Positions 28,022 to 34,822 of a stretch of 58,203 bases of DNA are shown piece by piece. The notes under the pieces were generated by a model, which was not told where the DNA came from, did no database searches, and worked only from the letters and a program-made list of their open reading frames with translations. The DNA lies in assembly GCA_030427405.1 (NCBI GenBank), contig JAUHXK010000016.1, positions 1-58,203 of the forward strand. The letters run 5' to 3'. This DNA is from Alphaproteobacteria bacterium. GTDB lineage: Bacteria; Pseudomonadota; Alphaproteobacteria; Rhodobacterales; Rhodobacteraceae. The position numbers were made by a program, and so were the translations under genes. The number at the start of each line of letters is the position of its first letter. Within the stretch, counting starts at the first letter, position 1.

Positions 28022-28101
28022 CGCAGAAGCGCCCTGTGGTACTGGACCTTGGCGCACCTTTGGTCCATACCGTTGCAGGAGCGAAATGCCGGAGGCAACC
28101 G

Positions 28102-28485
28102 ATGGGAATCCTGAACACTCTTTTGCGCGCCGTGACGTGGTGGAACGGGGCAACCCTGAACACGCAGATCTTTACTGCGCGCAAGGGCGTCAAGGTTGGC
28201 GAAGACGACGAGGGCAACGTTTTCTATCGGACAGCCGATGACAGCCGGCGGTGGGTGATTTTCAACGGCGAGGCCGAGGCCAGCCGGATCGACCCCGACT
28301 GGCATGGCTGGTTGCACCGGACATGGGACGAACCGCCGACGGACAAGCCATTGATGCACAAGCCGTGGGAAAAACCGCACCAGGAAAACCTGACTGGAAC
28401 CGCGCTTGCATATGCGCCCGCTGGATCGTTGCGCCGGGTGGACCCGGTCGAGCGGTCTGATTACGAGGCGTGGAGCCCGGAATAA
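28102..28485 (+). CDS. NADH:ubiquinone oxidoreductase accessory subunit, NDUFA12 family
   Basis: The 127-residue protein begins [20 protein letters not shown] and has the NDUFA12 core [20 protein letters not shown], followed by [19 protein letters not shown]. In alphaproteobacteria this protein is a supernumerary subunit of respiratory complex I, encoded outside the nuo operon. ATG 28102 follows GGAGG at 6 nt. It is the first gene of a set with mlaD and the DUF2155 gene, an order usual in Rhodobacterales. Confidence 0.93.
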   Translation: MGILNTLLRAVTWWNGATLNTQIFTARKGVKVGEDDEGNVFYRTADDSRRWVIFNGEAEASRIDPDWHGWLHRTWDEPPTDKPLMHKPWEKPHQENLTGTALAYAPAGSLRRVDPVERSDYEAWSPE

Positions 28486-28497
28486 GCGAGGCTAAGG

Positions 28498-28950
28498 ATG
28501 TCCACCCACAATATGACCGAAGTCCTTGTCGGCGGGGTTGTTCTGGCCTGTGCCGTCGCATTTGGCGTCTATGCCAGCCAGTCAGCCGGGCTGACGCGGG
28601 ACGCAGGCGGGTACGAACTTGCCGCATCTTTCCGCTCGCTGGAAGGGGTGGGCGTAGGGACCGATGTGCGCCTTGCCGGGGTCAAGATCGGGACCGTAAC
28701 CGACGTGGACCTTAACCCTGACACCTATCGCGCTGATACGACCTTTTCCGTCAAGGACGGGGTTCTGATCCCCGATGATTCAGCAATCATCATCTCTTCT
28801 GAGGGATTGCTGGGGGGCAACTTTGTTGAAGTCATGCCTGGCGGGTCCCCTTTCTATTTCGAGGCCGGGGACGAGATTGAGGATACGCAAGGCGCGGTCA
28901 GCCTGATTTCGCTGCTGGTGAAATTCGTGGCCGGGGACGGCGGCGAATGA
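28498..28950 (+). CDS. mlaD: Outer membrane lipid asymmetry maintenance protein MlaD
   Basis: The 150-residue protein has one N-terminal membrane helix (EVLVGGVVLACAVAFGVYA), then one MCE domain (about residues 38-115) with YELAASFRSLEGVGVGTDVRLAGVKIGTV and the family's GLLGG (SSEGLLGGNFVEV). MlaD is the periplasmic hexamer of the MlaFEDB phospholipid transporter. The other mla genes are not next to it. It starts 12 nt after NDUFA12 and overlaps the next gene by 4 nt. Confidence 0.93.
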   Translation: MSTHNMTEVLVGGVVLACAVAFGVYASQSAGLTRDAGGYELAASFRSLEGVGVGTDVRLAGVKIGTVTDVDLNPDTYRADTTFSVKDGVLIPDDSAIIISSEGLLGGNFVEVMPGGSPFYFEAGDEIEDTQGAVSLISLLVKFVAGDGGE

Positions 28951-29306
28951 TGCGCTTTGCTGTGATGGCGTTTGCACTGACGGCGACGGCGGCCACGGCG
29001 CAACAAAAGGTACAGTCGGGTCCGGGCGCCATGTTGCGGGGGCTGGACAAGGTCAGCGGCCAGACCGTGGATATCGAGCTTCAATCGGGGCAGACAGAGA
29101 CCGTGTTCGGGTTGGATGTCGCGCTGGGGGATTGTCGTTACCCGGTCGACAACCCAACGGGTGACGCATTCGCCTATCTGACCATCTGGGAACAGGGCAA
29201 GTCAGAACAGTTGTTTGACGGTTGGATGATTGCGACCTCGCCAGCGTTGCATGCGCTGGACCATGCCCGTTACGACGTCTGGGTGATCCGCTGTATCACG
29301 CCTTGA
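28947..29306 (+). CDS. DUF2155 domain secreted protein
   Basis: The 119-residue protein has a signal peptide (MMRFAVMAFALTATAATA, cleaved before QQK) and the DUF2155 core: LRGLDKVSGQTVDIELQSGQ, then FGLDVALGDCRYPVDNP, DAFAYLTIWE, FDGWMIATSPALHALDHARYDVWVIRC. Two conserved Cys could form a disulfide. The function is not established; these proteins are found beside mlaD in alphaproteobacteria. It begins at the ATGA overlapping the mlaD stop. Its 3' end overlaps the convergent aat gene by 37 nt. Confidence 0.9.
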   Translation: MMRFAVMAFALTATAATAQQKVQSGPGAMLRGLDKVSGQTVDIELQSGQTETVFGLDVALGDCRYPVDNPTGDAFAYLTIWEQGKSEQLFDGWMIATSPALHALDHARYDVWVIRCITP

Positions 29307-29902
29307 GGCGACTGTACCAATATGGCTGAAAAGTCCGCTGCGGTATTCACGGCCTCCTGCAACTCCTGACGATAGGCGCTTCGCGAAATCTCGATTGCGC
29401 CCAGCGACGCAAGATGCGCGGTCAGGAACTGGGTGTCAAACAGCCGGAACCCTGTCTGGCGCAAGCGGTCGACCAGATAGGCCAGCGCGATCTTGGATGT
29501 ATCGGGCCGGCGCGAAAACATGCTTTCGCCGAAAAACGCGGCACCGATCGCGACGCCAAAAACACCGCCGATCAGTTCAGGGCCATCATAAACCTCAAGC
29601 GAATGGGCGTGACCCAGGCGATAGAGCTGTTGATACAGGTCCCGCAATTCGGCGTTTATCCACGTGTCCGGGCGATCTGCGCACCCATCGACGACGCCGA
29701 GGAACTGCTGGTCGATCGCTATCTGAAACCCGCAATTCCTGATCCGCCGCGCCAGGCTGCGCGAGATATGGAACCCGTCCAGGGGAAAAACACCTCGGAG
29801 TTTCGGGTCGACCCAGAACAGCTCGTCGGACTCGCGGTTTTCGGCCATCGGAAAAATGCCGATGGAATAGCCATGCATCAACAGTTCGGGTGACAGGCTC
29901 AT
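29270..29902 (-). CDS. aat: Leucyl/phenylalanyl-tRNA--protein transferase
   Basis: The 210-residue protein starts with MSLSPELLMHGYSIGIFPMA, followed by the family hallmarks FWVDPKLRGVFPLD, GCADRPDTWIN, HSLEVYDGPELIGGVFGV and FFGESMF. It transfers Leu or Phe from tRNA to N-terminal Lys or Arg of proteins, making them ClpS/ClpAP substrates (N-end rule). The start at 29902 lacks a clear ribosome binding site, but a longer frame would read through a hairpin. It follows accC on the same strand after a 12-bp hairpin. Confidence 0.95.
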   Translation of the reverse strand: MSLSPELLMHGYSIGIFPMAENRESDELFWVDPKLRGVFPLDGFHISRSLARRIRNCGFQIAIDQQFLGVVDGCADRPDTWINAELRDLYQQLYRLGHAHSLEVYDGPELIGGVFGVAIGAAFFGESMFSRRPDTSKIALAYLVDRLRQTGFRLFDTQFLTAHLASLGAIEISRSAYRQELQEAVNTAADFSAILVQSPQGVIQRITQTS

Positions 29903-29915
29903 GTGGCAGATTTGC

Positions 29916-29943
29916 TGGCCGAAGTGGGGTTCCACTTCGGCCA
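29916..29943 (-). terminator. Hairpin between accC and aat
   Basis: TGGCCGAAGTGG (29916-29927) and CCACTTCGGCCA (29932-29943) form a perfect 12-bp stem with a 4-nt loop, 7 nt after the accC stop and 13 nt before the aat start. With no T-tract, it may act as a partial terminator or mRNA-stabilising hairpin. Confidence 0.6.
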
Positions 29944-29950
29944 AGCGGTC

Positions 29951-31300
29951 TTATTGCGCCATGTTCTCCGCAAGCCAGTGCTCCAGCCAGTGGATGTTAT
30001 AGTCGCCGCTGTGAATGTCCGGTTCCTGAAGCAGGGCGTGAAACAAGGGGACGGTCGTGTCGACGCCATCAACGATCAGTTCACCCAACGCACGGTTCAG
30101 GCGCGCCAGTGCTTCGTTTCGGTCGCGCCCCTGAACGATCAGCTTGCCGATAAGGGAATCGTAGTAGGGCGGGATGGAATACCCGTCATACAGGGCCGAA
30201 TCCATCCGGACACCAAGGCCGCCAGGTGCATGAAACGCCGTGATCTTGCCGGGGCAGGGCGAAAAGTTCGGCAGCTTTTCGGCGTTGATCCGAACTTCGA
30301 TGGCGTGGCCGTTGATCTCCAGATCGTCCTGGCCGAACGACATGTCCTCGCCTGCGGCGACCAGGATCTGCTCGCGCACGAGGTCGACGCCAAAGATGCC
30401 TTCGGTCACCGGGTGTTCCACCTGCAGGCGGGTGTTCATCTCGATGAAGTAGAACTCGCCATTCTCGTACAGGAATTCGATGGTGCCCGCGCCGATATAG
30501 TTGATCTTGGCAACCGCGTCGGCACATATCTTGCCGATCTTGGCGCGCTCTTCGGGGGTGATGCAGGGGCCGGGGGCCTCTTCGAACACCTTCTGGTGGC
30601 GGCGTTGCAGCGAACAGTCGCGTTCGCCCAAGTGAACCGCCTTGCCCTTACCGTCGCCAAAGACCTGGATCTCGATATGGCGGGGCGTGGTCAGGTATTT
30701 CTCGATATAGACCTCGTCATTGCCAAAGGCGGCTTTGCCCTCGGCCCGCGCGGTCATAAAGGCGCTTTCCATGTCTTCTGCGGTCTGCGCGACTTTCATG
30801 CCGCGCCCGCCACCGCCGGCGGTCGCCTTGATGATGACGGGATAGCCGAATTCCTCGCCGATGCGCTTGGCGTCTTCCAGCGTCGGAACGCCGCCGTCCG
30901 ATCCGGGAACACAAGGCACACCCAGCGCCTTCATGGTGTCCTTGGCGGTGATCTTGTCACCCATGACGCGGATATGTTCGGCGGTGGGGCCGATGAAGGT
31001 GATGCCGTGGTCTTCGACGATCTGCACGAACTCGGCATTTTCGGACAGGAAGCCATAGCCGGGATGGATCGCCTGCGCGCCGGTAATCTCGCAGGCCGAG
31101 ATGATCGCGGGTACGGACAAATAGCTGCTTGGGCTGGGCGGGGGGCCGATGCATACCGATTCGTCGGCCATGCGCACATGCATCGCATCGCTGTCGGCGG
31201 TCGAATGGACGGCGACCGTGGCAATCCCCATCTCTCGCGCGGCGCGGATGACGCGCAGGGCGATCTCGCCTCGGTTGGCAATCAGGATCTTGTCGAACAT
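29951..31300 (-). CDS. accC: Acetyl-CoA carboxylase, biotin carboxylase subunit
   Basis: The 449-residue ATP-grasp enzyme begins [20 protein letters not shown], with the Gly-rich ATP loop AGGGGRGMK at residues 161-169 and [14 protein letters not shown] near 290. It carboxylates biotin on AccB in the first step of fatty-acid synthesis. The length is standard. It starts 9 nt after the accB stop (31310), so the pair is an operon in the usual order accB-accC. Confidence 0.98.
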   Translation of the reverse strand: MFDKILIANRGEIALRVIRAAREMGIATVAVHSTADSDAMHVRMADESVCIGPPPSPSSYLSVPAIISACEITGAQAIHPGYGFLSENAEFVQIVEDHGITFIGPTAEHIRVMGDKITAKDTMKALGVPCVPGSDGGVPTLEDAKRIGEEFGYPVIIKATAGGGGRGMKVAQTAEDMESAFMTARAEGKAAFGNDEVYIEKYLTTPRHIEIQVFGDGKGKAVHLGERDCSLQRRHQKVFEEAPGPCITPEERAKIGKICADAVAKINYIGAGTIEFLYENGEFYFIEMNTRLQVEHPVTEGIFGVDLVREQILVAAGEDMSFGQDDLEINGHAIEVRINAEKLPNFSPCPGKITAFHAPGGLGVRMDSALYDGYSIPPYYDSLIGKLIVQGRDRNEALARLNRALGELIVDGVDTTVPLFHALLQEPDIHSGDYNIHWLEHWLAENMAQ

Positions 31301-31309
31301 GGGCCCGCC

Positions 31310-31807
31310 TTACTCAACGATGACCAGGGGGGTGCCAAATTCCACGGCGTCGCCATCGCCCACGAGGATGCGCTTGATGGTGCCCGATTTGGGGGCGTGG
31401 ATATGGTTCATGGTTTTCATCGCTTCGACAATCAGCAACGTGTCGCCTTCCGAAACGGATGCGCCGACGCTGATAAAGGACGGCGCGCCGGGTTCGGGCT
31501 GCATATAGACGGTTCCAACCATCGGCGAAGTAACGGCGCCGGGGTGGCTGGCGGGGTCATCGCTTGCGGCCGGGGCTTCGGCTGCTGCCGCAGCCGGGGC
31601 AGGCGCTGCGGCAGGGGCTGCCGGGGCCGGGGCCGCCACCTGAACCGGAGCGGCGGCAACCTGAACGGCACGGCTGACGCGCACATTCAGGCTGTCTTCT
31701 TCGCCATACTCGCGTTTGACCTGCAATTCGGTCAGGTCGTTTTCACGCAGCAACTCGGCCAGTGCCTTGATAAACGCCACGTCCGATTCGTGTTTGGTAT
31801 CTGTCAT
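31310..31807 (-). CDS. accB: Acetyl-CoA carboxylase biotin carboxyl carrier protein
   Basis: The 165-residue protein has a helical N-terminus, an Ala/Pro-rich linker (about residues 45-90) and the biotinyl domain, with the biotin-accepting Lys131 in [10 protein letters not shown]. It shuttles carboxybiotin between AccC and the carboxyltransferase. ATG 31807 begins MTDTKHESD. Confidence 0.98.
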   Translation of the reverse strand: MTDTKHESDVAFIKALAELLRENDLTELQVKREYGEEDSLNVRVSRAVQVAAAPVQVAAPAPAAPAAAPAPAAAAAEAPAASDDPASHPGAVTSPMVGTVYMQPEPGAPSFISVGASVSEGDTLLIVEAMKTMNHIHAPKSGTIKRILVGDGDAVEFGTPLVIVE

Positions 31808-31959
31808 GAGTGTCCTCGAAGGTTCCCCTAGGGCCCGTCTGTCTGGCGCGGGCTTTGGTCTGATTACGCAGCGTTATAAGCCATGCGGTCGGCCATGAAA
31901 AGCGCAGTCTCGGCCGTTGAAATAGGGGTTTGGACGCAAAACGCAACCGGTCGGGCCGA

Positions 31960-32496
31960 TTACAGCGGCATCCCGGATAACTTGGCCACGAGTTCGGGCA
32001 GTTTGCGCGCGCCGAACTTTTCCAGCAGCCGGGCGCGATAGGCTTCGATCGTCCGATAGCTCAGCCCCAGCTCACCGCCGATTTCCTTAGCCGACAACCC
32101 TCGGCAGGACAGGATCGCAACCTCGCGTTCCCTTTGGGTCAACTCAACCAGCGGCCGTTCCTCGGAAATGTCCGAAAAGCTCCAGATGCCGTGGCGAAAC
32201 GGATCGTCCGGGGTCAGCGACCTGCCGCGCGCGCGGCACCAGAACAAATCGCCGTTGCGACGTCGCATGACACGTTCGTCGGTGTAATAGCCCGTGTCTC
32301 GCATGACTTGCAGACTGCGTTGGCCAATCCGTTCCCAGTCGGCCACCGAGGGATAGAGATGCAACAGCGGCATATTGCGATAATCTTCTTCGCTGCCGCC
32401 GAAGGTGCGCGAAAACTGCAGGTTGCAACGCCGGATCACTCGGTTTTCGAGTTCGACAAGCCCGATTGGGGCATATTCGAAGGCCGGATCGCTCAT
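31960..32496 (-). CDS. PAS-LuxR type transcriptional regulator
   Basis: The 178-residue protein has a PAS-like N-terminus (APIGLVELENRVIRRCNLQF and then MRRRNGDLFWCRARGRSL), and a C-terminal LuxR helix-turn-helix, ELTQREREVAILSCRGLS, then AKEIGGELGLSYRTIEAYRA, at about residues 120-165. I use ATG 32496 (MSDPAFEYAPIG). The PAS part may sense a ligand or redox state. It lies upstream of accB on the same strand (152 nt) and is divergent from the ScfR-type gene. Confidence 0.85.
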   Translation of the reverse strand: MSDPAFEYAPIGLVELENRVIRRCNLQFSRTFGGSEEDYRNMPLLHLYPSVADWERIGQRSLQVMRDTGYYTDERVMRRRNGDLFWCRARGRSLTPDDPFRHGIWSFSDISEERPLVELTQREREVAILSCRGLSAKEIGGELGLSYRTIEAYRARLLEKFGARKLPELVAKLSGMPL

Positions 32497-32655
32497 ATAC
32501 CTATCGTGACGGGTATTGCGGCAAAATAGAAGGGGCTGGCCCCAGAAACATGGTTTTGGGACATGGGCAAATACGACCGCGAGGTCTGTCAAGTCTGCAA
32601 TGACGGGCGGTGTTGCGGCAAAAAGGTTGTTAATTCTGTAAACGGTATTTGAAAA

Positions 32656-32670
32656 TATCTTCGCAAGATA
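32656..32670. promoter_or_regulatory. 15-base palindrome in divergent promoter region
   Basis: TATCTT-CGC-AAGATA is a perfect palindrome in the AT-rich region between the PAS-LuxR gene and the ScfR-type gene. Its centre, TTCGCAA, resembles the TTTGCAAA-type sites of RamB/PrpR regulators, the family to which the right-hand gene belongs, so autoregulation is possible. Confidence 0.35.
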
Positions 32671-32751
32671 CGATAATCCAAGCGTTAATCTGAAAACCGG
32701 GGCGCTCGATTGCGAGGGGTGCGGGATTGATCAGGGCGGAGGAAACATCGG

Positions 32752-34047
32752 GTGCGCGACACGCTGACTGGCAGCAGAATTCGCGAAAGGCGGCAGATTT
32801 CCGGGCTGCGGCAGGCGGAGCTGGCCCGCCAGGTCGGGATATCGGCGTCTTATCTGAACCTGATCGAACACAACAGGCGCCGGATTGGGGGCAAGCTGCT
32901 GGTTGATATCGCCGCTGCCCTGGCGGTCGAGCCATCGGTTTTGACCCAGGGGATCGAGGCGACGCTGATCTCGGCCCTGCGCGAGGCTGCGGCCGATGCC
33001 GTCGGGCAAAAGGCCGAGGTGGACGGCCTGGATGAATTTGCAGGTCGCTTTCCGGGTTGGGCGGGCGTTCTTGCGCAAATGCACAGCCGGGTCGTGTCGC
33101 TGGAACGCACCGTGGAAACACTGGCCGACCGCCTGACGCATGACCCGCAGATCGCGGCGTCGATGCACGAAGTTCTGTCGACCGCCGCGGCAATTCGCTC
33201 GACGGCGGCGATTCTGGCCGAGCCGGGGGAAATCGGCGCTGAGTGGCGCGACCGGTTTCACAAGAACCTGCACCAGGATGCAGAGCGTTTGGCCGAAAGC
33301 TCCAAGGCGCTTGTCGCATATCTGGATGATAGCGAAAGCGCCGACGACAAAAGCGGCATTCCGTTGGAAGAGGCCGAGGCGTTCTTTGCCGGTCAGGGGC
33401 ATCATTTCCCGGAAATTGAACAGGGGCAGGATGCCGGGCAGATTTCGTTGGACGACCTGGATTCGGGCGCGGCCAAGACGGTGGCGCGGGAAATGCTTGC
33501 CGTTTATGCGGCGGACGCGGCGGCCATGCCGCTGGATCAATTGCGGGACGCTTTGGCCGGGCAAGAGGTTGATCCGCTAAAGCTGGCGGCTCGGTTTTCG
33601 GTCGATCTGCCTACCGTGTTGCGCCGTTTGGCTTTCCTTCCCAAGGACCTGTTGCCACAACCCGCAGGTCTGGCGATCTGCGATGCTTCCGGCAGTGTCC
33701 TGTTCTATAAGCCCGTGCCGGGGTTTGCGCTGCCGCGCCATGGCGAAGCATGTCCGTTATGGCCGCTTTTCACCGCCCTCAACCGGCCACTTGTTCCGCT
33801 TCGCAAACGGATTACGCAGCTTGGCCGGACGATTGCCGAATTTGAGTGTTACGCCATCGCCTGGCCACAGGCAGTAACCGGATTCGATGCAGACCCCGTT
33901 TACCGGTCTGTCATGCTTGTGCTGCCAACGGAGTCTGCCTTGCCTGCGCGGTCCGACGCGTCAGAGGTTGGAACAAGTTGTCGTATCTGCCCCAGAAACC
34001 AATGTGAAACGCGACGCGAGCCGTCGATTCTGAGCGAAGGTTTTTGA
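32752..34047 (+). CDS. ScfR-type regulator of short-chain acyl-CoA metabolism (XRE HTH + DUF2083)
   Basis: The 431-residue protein has an XRE helix-turn-helix at residues 8-62 (LRQAELARQVGISASYLNLIE), a long middle part with the IrrE-like/ImmA-type segment, and the C-terminal DUF2083 ending with CRICPRNQCETRREP (Cys410, Cys413, Cys418), which probably binds metal. Relatives include RamB, MccR and PrpR, which control acetate, propionate and glyoxylate-related genes. The start is GTG 32752, preceded by GGAGGA at 9 nt. The target genes are not adjacent; the downstream neighbour is a response regulator gene. Confidence 0.88.
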   Translation: MRDTLTGSRIRERRQISGLRQAELARQVGISASYLNLIEHNRRRIGGKLLVDIAAALAVEPSVLTQGIEATLISALREAAADAVGQKAEVDGLDEFAGRFPGWAGVLAQMHSRVVSLERTVETLADRLTHDPQIAASMHEVLSTAAAIRSTAAILAEPGEIGAEWRDRFHKNLHQDAERLAESSKALVAYLDDSESADDKSGIPLEEAEAFFAGQGHHFPEIEQGQDAGQISLDDLDSGAAKTVAREMLAVYAADAAAMPLDQLRDALAGQEVDPLKLAARFSVDLPTVLRRLAFLPKDLLPQPAGLAICDASGSVLFYKPVPGFALPRHGEACPLWPLFTALNRPLVPLRKRITQLGRTIAEFECYAIAWPQAVTGFDADPVYRSVMLVLPTESALPARSDASEVGTSCRICPRNQCETRREPSILSEGF

Positions 34048-34124
34048 CAGTTTCGTTTCAGTCCGATTAATCTGTTCCTTGTGGGTGGCCAGGTGTATTA
34101 CCGGCCATGGGGAGGAATATGTAT

Positions 34125-34505
34125 ATGAGCCGCAAGGTTCTGCTGATTGAGGACGAGCCCAATATCACCGAGGCGATCCGGTTCCTGTTGACCCGAGAGG
34201 GGTGGCAGGTCGAAACACATGCCGAGGGCACGGATGCGGTGCAGGTGATCCTGGCCGCCGAACCCGACCTGGTGATCCTGGATGTGATGTTGCCCGGGAA
34301 AAGCGGTATGGACGTCCTGAGGGACCTGCGCGAGCATGAAAACATGGCCCGCTTGCCGGTTCTTATGCTGACCGCGCGTGGTCAGTCGCGCGACCGCGAG
34401 ATGGCGGAAAATGCCGGTGTCAGCCGTTTCATGACCAAACCATTCTCGAACTCCGAGGTTCTGACCGCTGTGCGTGATCTTCACGCGCAGGCGTCGCAGT
34501 CATGA
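34125..34505 (+). CDS. Single-domain response regulator (receiver only)
   Basis: The 126-residue protein is one receiver domain: acidic pair E9/D10, phosphorylation site Asp53 in LVILDVMLPG, Thr83 and Lys105 (TKPF). No output domain follows. The start is ATG 34125, which is 9 nt from GGAGGAA; two nearer ATG codons are badly spaced. The gene overlaps the next one by 4 nt (ATGA), and the third gene of the set is a symporter-like histidine kinase, so this receiver is its likely phosphorylation partner. Confidence 0.92.
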   Translation: MSRKVLLIEDEPNITEAIRFLLTREGWQVETHAEGTDAVQVILAAEPDLVILDVMLPGKSGMDVLRDLREHENMARLPVLMLTARGQSRDREMAENAGVSRFMTKPFSNSEVLTAVRDLHAQASQS

Positions 34506-34822
34506 CAACCGATCCAGGCGATGAACCTCGGCCATCGGTTGCGCGGCAATCGCTGTTCCTGGAACGTCAAAGCTATCGCAGGCGCCGACTAGCCGATGCG
34601 GCGCGGCTTTTGCCTTTTCTGGGCGCTGCGCTGATTGCATTGCCCCTGCTTTGGCCCGACGGGAGTTCTGACGAAGCGCCTGTGCCATTGTCGTCGGCAA
34701 TCTATTACATCTTTATTTGCTGGGTCGGCCTGATCCTGTGCAGCTTTTTGTTCGGCCTTGCCGCACGACGCATGAGCGGGCGCGAAGACACCGGGCCGGA
34801 GACCGAGAAATGGCAACGCTGA
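34502..34822 (+). CDS. Small two-helix membrane protein of the sensor-kinase operon
   Basis: The 106-residue protein has a basic N-terminus (QSYRRRRLADAAR) and two hydrophobic helices, LLPFLGAALIALPLL and IYYIFICWVGLILCSFLFGLA, joined by a polar loop with WPDGSSDEAP. The C-terminus is charged. It overlaps the receiver gene by 4 nt and the kinase gene by 13 nt, so expression is tightly coupled. The layout is reminiscent of the small DUF4212 partner subunits of sodium:solute symporters, but the sequence does not match clearly. I infer a small partner of the membrane part of the kinase. Confidence 0.75.
   Translation: MTTDPGDEPRPSVARQSLFLERQSYRRRRLADAARLLPFLGAALIALPLLWPDGSSDEAPVPLSSAIYYIFICWVGLILCSFLFGLAARRMSGREDTGPETEKWQR

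Noticed and set aside
29903..31831. Long plus-strand frame antisense to accC and accB
   Set aside because: The residues are typical of an antisense frame of a conserved GC-rich gene; accC and accB are certain.
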